From: an uncultured Litoreibacter sp.
Lineage (GTDB): Bacteria > Pseudomonadota > Alphaproteobacteria > Rhodobacterales > Rhodobacteraceae
Assembly (NCBI GenBank): GCA_947493265.1
Contig: CANLQL010000003.1
Location: 62,001 to 126,000, forward strand
Length of the DNA stretch: 64,000 nucleotides
Direction: 5' to 3'
Below, piece by piece: positions 17,570 through 25,553 of this stretch; the first letter of the stretch is position 1; every line of letters begins with the position of its first letter. Both the position numbers and the translations under genes were made by a program. The notes under the pieces are model-generated. The model saw only the letters and a list, made by a program, of their open reading frames with translations. It did not search any database and was not told where the DNA came from.

Positions 17570-17899
17570 ATGCCAAGCGCAATGAATGTGAATGGGAAGG
17601 TTGATATTAACACCTTTGTCGATCAGGCCGCAAAACTGGCCAAAGGTCTCGATGCGAACACGGCGCTGATCTACAATCACAGCGGTCATACTGTGCGGTT
17701 TTACTGCTATAATGGTGGTGACTTCATCAAGGCGATTTCATACTCAAAGCCCAATATTGCCAATGGCTACAGTGGGGAGATTGCTGCCGGGGGATCGGTG
17801 TTCAAGGTGCATCCCAACGACAAGGGTAAGGACGAGTTCTTGGTGAAGCCGCGCAAAGCTTATGTCTACAAGGGTCCCGGTAAAATCGATCAGGTTTGA
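17570..17899 (+). CDS. Small beta-rich protein of unknown function
   Basis: 109 residues; I do not recognise it with confidence. The start is the ATG at 17570, preceded by CTGGAGG at good spacing, after an A/T-rich promoter-like stretch. There is no signal peptide or membrane helix. From residue 30 on, the sequence alternates like a beta sandwich (ALIYNHSGHTVRFYCYNGGD, then GYSGEIAAGGSVFKVHP, then YVYKGPGKIDQV). The 'asymmetric NxSGxTV ... GSVFKVH' pattern is reminiscent of small lipid- or stress-related beta-sandwich proteins such as the PUD/aegerolysin type, but that is a weak resemblance. Its 3' end overlaps the convergent aquaporin gene by 10 bp. Confidence 0.7.
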   Translation: MPSAMNVNGKVDINTFVDQAAKLAKGLDANTALIYNHSGHTVRFYCYNGGDFIKAISYSKPNIANGYSGEIAAGGSVFKVHPNDKGKDEFLVKPRKAYVYKGPGKIDQV

Positions 17900-18546
17900 T
17901 CTGATCTGAACAGCCATCCCAACACCGGCGTTGCGACAAGTGCCGCGCCAATCTGCACAACAATGAACATCGGCGCATGAGCGGGCGTGATGCCTGCAAA
18001 TGTGTCGGTGAAACTGCGTGCGATGGTAACGGCCGGATTGGCAAAGCTGGTAGATGATGTGAACCAATAAGCCCCGGTGATGTAGATCGCGACCAGCATA
18101 GGAACGGCCTCCGGTCGGCTTTTCAAACCGCCGAAGATGACAAATAGAAGCCCGAAGGTTGCGATGCCTTCAGACACCCATTGCGCACTGCCTGTTCGTG
18201 CAGTGGTCGAGGTCTGAAAGAGGGTCAGATCGAAAATGATATGGCAGGCCAAAACGCCTGCGATCCCGCCGATGATTTGCAAGGCGATGTAGATCCCCGC
18301 CTTGGACAAGGGAATTTCGCCCCGGATCAGAAACGCTGTTGTCACCGCCGGGTTGAAATGCGCGCCAGAAATCGGCCCGAGTGTTGTGATGATCACATAA
18401 AGCATGCAGCCCGTCGCGATTGCATTGGCCAGAAGTGCCACGGCCACGTTCCCGCCGGACAGGTTTTCGGCCATGATGCCGGAGCCAACGACGCCGATCA
18501 GAAGCAGGGCTGTGCCGAGGAATTCTGCAACATAGGCGTGGTTCAT
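17890..18546 (-). CDS. Aquaporin/MIP channel, AqpS-like (arsenite channel candidate)
   Basis: 218-residue MIP-family channel with six membrane helices and two pore motifs, HFNPAVT and SFANPAVT. It is fused by a 4-bp ATGA overlap to the upstream arsenate reductase gene. In Sinorhizobium meliloti the aquaglyceroporin AqpS sits in the ars operon and lets arsenite made by ArsC leave the cell down its gradient; the same gene pairing here suggests the same job. The link to arsenite is inference from context and family, since selectivity cannot be read safely from the pore residues. Confidence 0.85.
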   Translation of the reverse strand: MNHAYVAEFLGTALLLIGVVGSGIMAENLSGGNVAVALLANAIATGCMLYVIITTLGPISGAHFNPAVTTAFLIRGEIPLSKAGIYIALQIIGGIAGVLACHIIFDLTLFQTSTTARTGSAQWVSEGIATFGLLFVIFGGLKSRPEAVPMLVAIYITGAYWFTSSTSFANPAVTIARSFTDTFAGITPAHAPMFIVVQIGAALVATPVLGWLFRSDQT

Positions 18547-19001
18547 GAAAGATTACCTATTTCAGATAGGTTGGTGCGAGTGCGATCTTTCGAGGGCAGG
18601 GCGGCGAAGGCTTCGGCCCGCTTGTTGAGGATGGTAAACGCTGTCTCAAACGCAGCCTCTTGGGCTTCAACCGGGGCCGCTGCGGGGTCTTCGACACCCC
18701 AATGGACCTGTATGGGCGCACCAGGCCAGACCGGACAGACCTCGTTTGCTGCATTCCCACAGACAGTGATCACCAGATCCATTTCTGGTGCGTCGGACGT
18801 CGCAAAAATATCCCAAGATTTTGACGCAGGGGCATCCGGTGCGATGTTATGGGCCGCGAGTGTCTTCAACGCCCACGGATGCACAACACCTGCAGGCTTA
18901 GAGCCCGCGGAAAAGGCGGAAATTCCATCCAATTGTCCAAGAATTGCTTCCAGCAGGATCGACCGGGCCGAATTGCCCGTACACAGCACCAAGATATTCA
19001 T
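18543..19001 (-). CDS. arsC: Arsenate reductase ArsC (low-molecular-weight phosphatase type)
   Basis: 152 residues. The phosphatase-like P-loop CTGNSARS begins at Cys7, with TVCGNAANEVCPVWPG carrying the further cysteines used in the thiol cascade of thioredoxin-coupled ArsC. It reduces arsenate to arsenite in the cytoplasm. The stop overlaps the start of the aquaporin gene. There is no arsR, arsB or acr3 beside it in this window; upstream is a patatin gene read on the same strand 74 bp away. Confidence 0.88.
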   Translation of the reverse strand: MNILVLCTGNSARSILLEAILGQLDGISAFSAGSKPAGVVHPWALKTLAAHNIAPDAPASKSWDIFATSDAPEMDLVITVCGNAANEVCPVWPGAPIQVHWGVEDPAAAPVEAQEAAFETAFTILNKRAEAFAALPSKDRTRTNLSEIGNLS

Positions 19002-19075
19002 GACCTCTCCCGTATTGCCCCGCCCGGTTATGGCCTGCTTGTAACAGAATTATGTCGGTGTTTGCCTGCGCTTGT

Positions 19076-20122
19076 CTATTCGAACATTTCTTCCAGCGCG
19101 ACAGAGGGACGTTCGTTCAGGTCCTCCCAGTGGTCTTTCAGAAACCTGTCGGCAGCGCGTTGCCCTGCGGCTTTCAACTCCGACAGGATATAGGGCGTCG
19201 GGATGATCTTGGTGGCAACAGACAGCTGCGTCATCAGTGCGTCATCGGCGATCATGTGGATATTGACCTTCTTCATCACCCCTTCGTCGATCTTGCCGAT
19301 CCGGATCAGTTTTCGGACAAATTCTATCGCCCGCAATTCGCGCAGAAGCGAGCCGTTGAAGCTGATCTCATTGATCCGGTTTTGAATGTCCTGCGGGGTC
19401 TTCGGGATGTCGTCGCGGTAGAGCGGATTGATATTCACGACGACAATGTCGTCGGGCAGATGATCCTCATACATCGGAAACAGCGCGGGATTCCCCATGT
19501 AGCCGCCATCCCAATAGGCGTCTGTCAGGCCGGTGTCGGGGTTGGTGATCTCGATGGCTTGAAACAGCGTCGGCAGGCAACCGGAGGCCAGGATTGCATT
19601 TGTGGAAATTTCAGATCCTTTGAAGATCTTGATCTTGCCGGAACGGACATTTGTGGCACAGACAAACAGGTCCGGTCCGTCCAGCGCGCACACTTTGTCA
19701 AACGCGAAACGGTCGACGATCTTGCGCAAGGGATGTTCATAGAGCGGACCATATGCATACGGGCTGGTAAGCCGTGACATCGCATCGGCGGCCTGAAACA
19801 TCGGTGAGGCTTCGATTGCCTTGCTGACAAGTCCAGGGGTCAGCCCATTCATCCACGCGCTTAGGTGCGAATGATCCGCTGCCCCGATCTCAGACCACAA
19901 CCAGTCGAGGTTTTCACGTGCGCCTTCAGTGCCGTTTTGCAGAAATCCCGCCTTCAGAGCCGCGCCATTCAAAGCACCTGCGGAGGTGCCGGAAATAGAC
20001 GCGATCCGCAGGTTTTCTTCTTGCAACAGCCTGTCCAGAACACCCCATGTGAACGCGCCGTGGGCCCCGCCACCTTGCAGGGCAAGATTTATGGATTTGA
20101 CGGGTTTACTGGCCTTTGCCAT
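19076..20122 (-). CDS. Patatin-like phospholipase with DUF3734
   Basis: 348 residues from the ATG at 20122 (MAKASKP). Patatin elements are clear: oxyanion loop LQGGGAHGAF, nucleophile serine in ISGTSAGALNG and the dyad aspartate in YWDGGYMGNPALFP. The C-terminal part matches DUF3734. It is a predicted serine lipid acyl hydrolase, cytoplasmic or membrane-associated. It is the third gene of an overlapping set after 3-hydroxybutyrate dehydrogenase and a pentapeptide-repeat protein. That pairing recurs in alphaproteobacteria and hints at a link to polyhydroxybutyrate or ketone-body metabolism (inference). Confidence 0.88.
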   Translation of the reverse strand: MAKASKPVKSINLALQGGGAHGAFTWGVLDRLLQEENLRIASISGTSAGALNGAALKAGFLQNGTEGARENLDWLWSEIGAADHSHLSAWMNGLTPGLVSKAIEASPMFQAADAMSRLTSPYAYGPLYEHPLRKIVDRFAFDKVCALDGPDLFVCATNVRSGKIKIFKGSEISTNAILASGCLPTLFQAIEITNPDTGLTDAYWDGGYMGNPALFPMYEDHLPDDIVVVNINPLYRDDIPKTPQDIQNRINEISFNGSLLRELRAIEFVRKLIRIGKIDEGVMKKVNIHMIADDALMTQLSVATKIIPTPYILSELKAAGQRAADRFLKDHWEDLNERPSVALEEMFE

Positions 20123-20450
20123 GTGTCTCATCCCAAAGCGCGATCAGATCGCTGAGCTTGATGCCATCAATTGTCATCTCAGAAATATTGGCGCGCGTGA
20201 TCGCAAGCCCCGATAGATTGGCAAAATCAATGGTCGCGTTTGACAGGTTCACATTGTCGAATTTGGTGCCTTCCAAATTGACATTGTTGAACCTCATGCC
20301 GCTGGCATTGACATCATCAAGCGACATGTTGGGCACTTGGCTGTCGGTGATCGTCGCATCCTTCAGGCTGACCCGATTAAAGCTGGAGCCGCACAGAAAC
20401 ATGTTGTCGATCTCAAGCTTATCTGTGCCAGCCTCTTTGTCCTTACTCAT
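20106..20450 (-). CDS. Pentapeptide-repeat protein
   Basis: 114 residues. The ATG at 20450 shares an ATGA with the stop of the bdh gene. After a short polar head, residues ~18-85 follow the A(D/N)LXX-type five-residue periodicity (SFNRVSLKDATITD, MRFNNVNLEGTKFDNVNLSN, ATIDFANLSGLAITRANISE). This predicts a small right-handed quadrilateral beta-helix. No catalytic motif is visible. Its stop lies beyond the start of the patatin gene (17-bp overlap), so the three proteins are translationally coupled. A scaffold or binding role for the patatin is possible but unproven. Confidence 0.82.
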   Translation of the reverse strand: MSKDKEAGTDKLEIDNMFLCGSSFNRVSLKDATITDSQVPNMSLDDVNASGMRFNNVNLEGTKFDNVNLSNATIDFANLSGLAITRANISEMTIDGIKLSDLIALWDETHGKGQ

Positions 20451-21220
20451 AGCGCGGTCCAACCGCCATCGACACTGATTGTGGTGCCGGTGATCTGTTC
20501 AGCCGCAGGCGAGCACAGGAAAGTTGCAACGCCGCCCAGTTGTTCTGTCGTGGCGAATTCCTTGGACGGCTGACGCTCCAGAATAACTTTCTGTTTGGCT
20601 TCTTCTTCGGTCATTCCGTATTTCTTGGCTGTATCCGGGATCTGGCTTTCGACCAGTGGTGTAAGGACATAGCCGGGGCAGATTGCATTGGCGGTGATCG
20701 GCTCGCGGGCGGTTTCAAGCGCCACAACCTTGGTCATACCGACGACACCGTGCTTGGCTGTGACATAGGCCGATTTGTAAGGCGACGCGGTCAACCCGTG
20801 GGCCGACGAGATATTGATCACACGGCCCCAACCCGAGTCGCGCATTTTGGGCAGCGCAGCGGCGGTTGTGTGGAAGACCGACGACAACATGATCGCAATG
20901 ATGGCGTCCCATTTTTCCACCGGAAATTCGTCGATCGGGGCCACATGCTGAATGCCTGCATTGTTGATCAGGATATCGACTTGTCCGGCCTCTTCGATGA
21001 GGTTGCGGGCGGCGTCACCGTTTGACAGATCCGCCTGAATGTAGCGCGCGTCAACGCCCGCGGTTTTTGCAATCTCAGCGGCAAGCGCGTGATCTTCGTC
21101 CGAATTGGTATAGCTGTTGATCACCACATTGGCCCCGGAATTGGCAAGCTCGCGGGCGATCCCAAGCCCGATGCCGGAGTTTGAGCCAGTGATTACGGCG
21201 GTTTTGCCTGCAAGTGTCAT
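20447..21220 (-). CDS. bdhA: D-3-hydroxybutyrate dehydrogenase (SDR family)
   Basis: 257 residues from the ATG at 21220, which has AAAGGA upstream. Classical short-chain dehydrogenase: cofactor loop TGSNSGIG, NNAGIQHV, catalytic Ser in INISSAHGL and the Tyr/Lys pair in SAYVTAKHG. The block HGLTASPYKSAYVTAKHGVV, the ICPGYVLTPLVESQI loop and the ending TGTTISVDGGWTAL match 3-hydroxybutyrate dehydrogenases. It oxidises 3-hydroxybutyrate to acetoacetate with NAD+, a step of PHB breakdown. First gene of the bdh-pentapeptide-patatin set. Confidence 0.9.
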   Translation of the reverse strand: MTLAGKTAVITGSNSGIGLGIARELANSGANVVINSYTNSDEDHALAAEIAKTAGVDARYIQADLSNGDAARNLIEEAGQVDILINNAGIQHVAPIDEFPVEKWDAIIAIMLSSVFHTTAAALPKMRDSGWGRVINISSAHGLTASPYKSAYVTAKHGVVGMTKVVALETAREPITANAICPGYVLTPLVESQIPDTAKKYGMTEEEAKQKVILERQPSKEFATTEQLGGVATFLCSPAAEQITGTTISVDGGWTAL

Positions 21221-21345
21221 CGTGTTTTCCTTTGAGGTCATGCGTTGCCTGCAGTCTATATGCTGCAAGTGCGAAAGAGAAGGCGCGCAGACGCAGAAGT
21301 GATTTCCCAATCGACATTGCGCGAGCGCCCGCCTAGCGTCGCCTC

Positions 21346-22587
21346 ATGACCCGATCACCTGACATATTGCAGCATGACAGCGCCTATTCCTGGATGCGTC
21401 TGACGGTGTCTTTGATCATTGCGATTGTCGGCAACATCGGGATGTGGGCTATCATCGTGGTGATGCCTGCGGTCCAAGCCGAATTCGGTGTCGGAAGGGC
21501 CGATGCGTCGCTTCCCTATACGATGACGATGATCGGATTTGCGCTTGGCAATCTTGTGATTGGTCGCGCGATCGACAAGTGGGGCGTCGCAGGCGTTCTG
21601 GCCTTGGCTGCGGTTGTTGAAGGCGGGGCTTATCTGATCGCTGCGCGGATGGATTCCATCGCGATGTTGTCAGTGTTGCAGATCGCGATCGGTTTTGCCT
21701 CTGCGGCTTGTTTTGGTCCGTTGATCGCAGATATCTCTCACTGGTTTCTCAAACGCCGCGGGATTGCTGTCGCGATTGTGGCCAGCGGCAATTACTTGTC
21801 CGGGGCGTTCTGGCCTTTAGTGCTGAGCGGAGTGCTGGCCGGGCAGGGTTGGCGGGCGGCCTACGATATTCTGGCGCTGGCAATGTTTGTGATCATGCTG
21901 CCGCTTTGTTTCATCCTTCGTCGAAAAATCTCCGAGGCATCAAACGCGAAGGCCGACAGCATCGCTTCAAGTGCTGCGAAAGGTGTCGCGTTTTCGCCGC
22001 GGACGCTTCAGCTAATCCTGGCCCTCGCGGGTGTTGGATGTTGCGTCGCCATGTCGATGCCGCAGGTTCACATCGTCGCCTATTGCGTTGATCTTGGATA
22101 TGGCCCCGCAGTTGGGGCCGAGATGTTGTCCCTGATGCTGATGGGGGGTGTCGTCTCCCGGCTGATATCCGGCGTGCTGGCTGACAAGCTGGGTGGCGTG
22201 CGGACCTTGCTTATCGGGTCGGGTCTGCAATGCCTTGCGCTGTTTTTGTATTTGCCAACCGACGGGCTGACGTCGCTTTATCTGGTGTCGATGGTCTTCG
22301 GTCTCAGCCAGGGAGGGATCGTGCCCAGCTATGCGATCATCGTGCGCGAATACATGCCAGCGCGGGAAGCCGGTGCGCGGGTTGGCTTCGTGATCTTTGC
22401 GACGATTCTGGGCATGGCTTTGGGCGGGTGGTTGTCAGGGCTGATCTATGACCTGACCGGCAGCTACCAGATGGCCTTTTTGAACGGGATTGTCTGGAAC
22501 CTTCTGAACATTGGACTGATCGCGATGATCTTCCTGCGAGGCCGTGGGGCAGGGCGCAACCGACCTGCAATGACTGCAGGAACCTGA
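21346..22587 (+). CDS. MFS transporter (oxalate/formate or monocarboxylate antiporter-like)
   Basis: 413 residues, twelve hydrophobic segments. The look is that of the OFA / monocarboxylate branch: MWAIIVVMPAVQAEFGV in helix 1, a loop between helices 2 and 3 with GRAIDKWGVAG, and SQGGIVPSYAIIVREYMPAREAG in the C-terminal half. It is divergent from bdhA (125 bp between starts), so import of a carboxylate related to that operon is possible, but this is only positional. A strong inverted repeat follows the gene. Confidence 0.82.
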   Translation: MTRSPDILQHDSAYSWMRLTVSLIIAIVGNIGMWAIIVVMPAVQAEFGVGRADASLPYTMTMIGFALGNLVIGRAIDKWGVAGVLALAAVVEGGAYLIAARMDSIAMLSVLQIAIGFASAACFGPLIADISHWFLKRRGIAVAIVASGNYLSGAFWPLVLSGVLAGQGWRAAYDILALAMFVIMLPLCFILRRKISEASNAKADSIASSAAKGVAFSPRTLQLILALAGVGCCVAMSMPQVHIVAYCVDLGYGPAVGAEMLSLMLMGGVVSRLISGVLADKLGGVRTLLIGSGLQCLALFLYLPTDGLTSLYLVSMVFGLSQGGIVPSYAIIVREYMPAREAGARVGFVIFATILGMALGGWLSGLIYDLTGSYQMAFLNGIVWNLLNIGLIAMIFLRGRGAGRNRPAMTAGT

Positions 22588-22602
22588 TCCCAAAACAAAA
22601 AA

Positions 22603-22625
22603 AACGCCAGCACGAAGCTGGCGTT
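22603..22625. terminator. Strong hairpin after the MFS gene
   Basis: AACGCCAGC (22603-22611) and GCTGGCGTT (22617-22625) form a perfect 9-bp stem with a 5-base loop. The A-rich run before it (22592-22604) makes a T run on the minus strand, so it looks most efficient for minus-strand transcripts. No minus-strand gene is evident nearby, and on the plus strand it still fits the end of the MFS transcript. Confidence 0.75.
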
Positions 22626-22784
22626 AAGTTATTGAGGCAGGTTTCATACAGGCAAGAAACCTATCGAGCAGTGCATTCTTTATAAGCAAAACTCTGCAAC
22701 ACGCCAAGCATAAAGTTTGAATCTCCCAAAAGGCGCAGGTAGTCTTGTCCCAACAATAACAAGAACATGTGGGGAGCAATTCGA

Positions 22785-24611
22785 ATGTTGGTAAAATCCA
22801 GGACAGCTTTGGTGAGATCTGTCGTGACAGCGGTCGCACTTGGTCTGATTTGTGCAGGAAACCCCGCATTTTCTGAGCCTTCCCATGGCATAGCTATGTA
22901 TGGTGACCCCGCTCTACCACCGGATTTTGTGTCTCTGCCTTATGTAAACCCGGATGCGCCGAAAGGTGGCAGCCTTGTTACGGGGGAAGTTGGCGGCTTC
23001 GATTCGCTCAACCCGCACATCCGTAAGGGTCGTGTGCCCTGGCAGCTACGCTTTCTGGCCTATGAAAGCCTGATGGGGCGGTCCTGGGACGAGCCTTTCT
23101 CGCTTTACGGGCTTTTGGCCGAATCAATTAATGTTTCAGAAGCCGGCGATTCTGTAGAATTCGTGTTACGCCCGGAAGCTGCATTTTCCGATGGAACGCC
23201 GGTGACTGTCGAAGATGTGTTGTGGTCGTATGAGACTTTGGGAACCGTCGGCCATCCGCGCTATGCCGGGGCTTGGTCGAAAGTTGCGTCAGCCGAACAA
23301 ACAGGCCCGCGCGCGGTTCGGTTCACGTTCAACGTCGAAGACCGGGAATTGGCGTTGCTGATGGGGCTGCGCCCGATCTTGAAGAAAGCACAATGGGACG
23401 GTGTCGATTTTACCGAAAGCGGTTTGACCACAATCCCGATTTCCACGGCCCCTTACGTGATTACAGAATTTGACGCGGGCCGGTTCGTGAAGCTGACACG
23501 CAACCCGGACTATTGGGGCAAAGATGTGCCGTTCAAGCGCGGCCAGGATAATATCGACGAATTGCGGATGGAATTCTTTGGCGATGCTACGGCGCTTTTT
23601 GAAGCGTTCAAGGCAGGGACGTTAAACGCGTTGCGCGAAACCAATGCGGCGAAATGGGACACCCAGTACAACTTCCCGCGCGTCGCATCTGGCGACGTGA
23701 TCAAGGCTGAAATTCCGCATGACCGTCCGTCTGGTATGACCGGGTTCGTGATGAATACCCGCAAGATGCTGTTTGCCGATTGGCGGGTACGCGAAGCGAT
23801 GATCCAGGCCTTCAATTTCGAATTCATCAATGCCAAGCTGAACGGCGGCCAACAGCCGCGGATCACCTCCTATTTCTCAAACTCCGTCTTGGGAATGGAG
23901 GAGGGGCCCGCGCAAGGGCGTGTTGCTGAGTTTCTGTCGCCCCATGCAGATGACTTGCTGCCAGGGACCCTGGAAGGCTACAGCTTGCCGGTATCCGATG
24001 GTCGCGAAAGCAATCGTGGGGGGATCCGCAAAGCCAAAGCTTTGCTGGAAGAGGCCGGTTGGAGCGTGATCGACGGTGTCTTGCAAAAAGACGGGCAGCC
24101 CTTTGCGTTTGATATCCTGCTTAAGCAGGGCAGTTCGGAAAACCAGTCGATTGTGAATATCTACCTTGAGGCGCTGGAGCGTCTTGGCATTGCCGCAACC
24201 GTCACAACGATCGATTCCGCGCAGTACAAGGAACGGGTCGTCGGCTACGAATTCGACATGACCTATTATTCCTACGGGTTGTCCCTAAGCCCCGGCAATG
24301 AACAGCTTGCCTATTGGGGCAGCGACGGGGTTCTGACGCCGGGATCGCGCAATCTGATGGGGATGGTGTCACCGGCGGCGGAAGACATGATCAGCAAGAT
24401 GCTGACCTCTGAAAGCCAGGAAGACTACCGCGCGGCCGTGAAGGCGTTGGACCGTGTGTTGACAGCTGGGCGCTATGTGATCCCGCTGTGGTATTCGAAA
24501 TACTCACGATTGGCCCATGACGCCAACTTGAAATATTCCGAACGACTGCCGGCTTATGGCGACTGGATCGGCTTCTTGCCGGATGTCTGGTGGTCGGAGG
24601 CAGAAAATTGA
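22785..24611 (+). CDS. Extracellular solute-binding protein, family 5 (YejA-like)
   Basis: 608 residues from the ATG at 22785, which has GGGGAG at proper spacing; an ATG 18 bp upstream is less well placed. The first ~35 residues are a Sec signal peptide. The mature part follows the SBP_bac_5 pattern seen in YejA: MYGDPALPPDFVSLPYVNPDAPKGG (shortened: PYVNPDAPKGG), FSDGTPVTVEDVLWSYE, LTRNPDYWG, and the conserved end. It should bind oligopeptides or similar solutes in the periplasm. No permease or ATPase gene is adjacent, so it is an orphan binding protein or serves a transporter elsewhere. Confidence 0.88.
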   Translation: MLVKSRTALVRSVVTAVALGLICAGNPAFSEPSHGIAMYGDPALPPDFVSLPYVNPDAPKGGSLVTGEVGGFDSLNPHIRKGRVPWQLRFLAYESLMGRSWDEPFSLYGLLAESINVSEAGDSVEFVLRPEAAFSDGTPVTVEDVLWSYETLGTVGHPRYAGAWSKVASAEQTGPRAVRFTFNVEDRELALLMGLRPILKKAQWDGVDFTESGLTTIPISTAPYVITEFDAGRFVKLTRNPDYWGKDVPFKRGQDNIDELRMEFFGDATALFEAFKAGTLNALRETNAAKWDTQYNFPRVASGDVIKAEIPHDRPSGMTGFVMNTRKMLFADWRVREAMIQAFNFEFINAKLNGGQQPRITSYFSNSVLGMEEGPAQGRVAEFLSPHADDLLPGTLEGYSLPVSDGRESNRGGIRKAKALLEEAGWSVIDGVLQKDGQPFAFDILLKQGSSENQSIVNIYLEALERLGIAATVTTIDSAQYKERVVGYEFDMTYYSYGLSLSPGNEQLAYWGSDGVLTPGSRNLMGMVSPAAEDMISKMLTSESQEDYRAAVKALDRVLTAGRYVIPLWYSKYSRLAHDANLKYSERLPAYGDWIGFLPDVWWSEAEN

Positions 24612-24637
24612 GACGTTGGTGTTTGAGAGGGACCGGT

Positions 24638-24757
24638 ATGCCAAAGAAACTCTGGATTGGGGTTGCGCTGATCGTGCTGACCGCAGGCTGTGCGACAATT
24701 GAAGGGGTAGGCCGCGACCTGCAGGCAGGCAGCCAGAAGGTTCAACGCGTCTTCTAG
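24638..24757 (+). CDS. Entericidin-like small lipoprotein
   Basis: 39-residue protein with GAGAGGG upstream of the ATG. The sequence is two lysines, a hydrophobic helix, a lipobox LTAGC (Cys18), then TIEGVGRDLQAGSQKVQRVF. The core GVGRDLQAG matches the entericidin A/B family of tiny cell-envelope lipoproteins. It begins 26 bp after the solute-binding protein stop on the same strand, so it may be co-transcribed. In enterobacteria entericidins form an antidote/toxin pair that promotes lysis in stationary phase; only one copy is seen here and its role is unknown. Confidence 0.82.
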   Translation: MPKKLWIGVALIVLTAGCATIEGVGRDLQAGSQKVQRVF

Positions 24758-24767
24758 TCGTTTTGGG

Positions 24768-25463
24768 CTATTGTGCCGCCAAGGCGGCTGGTTTGCTGGG
24801 GTCTTTGCCATTGGGGTAAACAAGCCCAGCCGAGATCACCAGCTTGGCCGCATCCTCAACGCTCATCTCCAGCTCGATCACATCGGAGCGGGGCACAAAC
24901 AGCAAAAACCCGGATGTCGGGTTCGGCGTTGTCGGCAGGAAGACTGACACTTTCTGTTCTTCCACCGGGATGCTGGCGTCAATCTCGCCTTTGGCGGTGG
25001 TCGATACAAACGCAATCGCCCAGATGCCGCGACGGGGGTATTCGACGAGGCAAGCCCTGTCGAAAGACGTGTCGCGTTGCGAGAAGACCGTCTCCGCGAT
25101 TTGCTTCAGGCCATTATAGATTGACCGGACAACAGGCATCCGGTCGACAAGACCTTCGCCCCAGCGCAGGAATGACCGACCCAGAAAGCCTTTGCCGATC
25201 CAGCCGACAATCACAGTGAAAATCAGGAAGAAAATCACCCCGACGCCGCGCAGGTTGATGCCAATATATTGCTCGGGGCGGTATTGGAACGGCACGAAAG
25301 GCAGCACCCAACCGTCGATCCAGCCGACCACTGTCCAGATCAGCCAGAGCGTCAGACCAATTGGTGCGATGACAATCAGACCGGCGAGGAAATTCCCCCG
25401 CAACCGGGCGAAGATACCAGGTTTGCGTTTCTTGATCTCGTCCTGAGGTTCGAGAAGGGGCAT
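24768..25463 (-). CDS. DUF502 family membrane protein
   Basis: 231 residues with two membrane helices (about residues 25-50 and 73-93) and a soluble C-terminal domain. Family DUF502 signs: LRGNFLAGLIVIAPIGLTLW, GVGVIFFLIFTVIVGWIGK, VDRMPVVRSIYNGLKQI and the PTTPNPTSGFLLFVPRSDV loop. Function unknown; homologues are widespread. It converges with the entericidin gene (10 bp between the ends) and is not obviously in an operon. Confidence 0.87.
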   Translation of the reverse strand: MPLLEPQDEIKKRKPGIFARLRGNFLAGLIVIAPIGLTLWLIWTVVGWIDGWVLPFVPFQYRPEQYIGINLRGVGVIFFLIFTVIVGWIGKGFLGRSFLRWGEGLVDRMPVVRSIYNGLKQIAETVFSQRDTSFDRACLVEYPRRGIWAIAFVSTTAKGEIDASIPVEEQKVSVFLPTTPNPTSGFLLFVPRSDVIELEMSVEDAAKLVISAGLVYPNGKDPSKPAALAAQ

Positions 25464-25553
25464 GAAATGGTCTATCCTTTACTGCAGCGCTCAAAATGTA
25501 GGTGCTGGATCGCGGACACACAAGCGGGGCTGTGGCTGTTCTTATGTTTTGGA

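Noticed and set aside
18181-19044. 287-codon plus-strand frame opposite aqpS and arsC
   Set aside because: Both strands cannot be real here; arsC and aqpS carry clear motifs.
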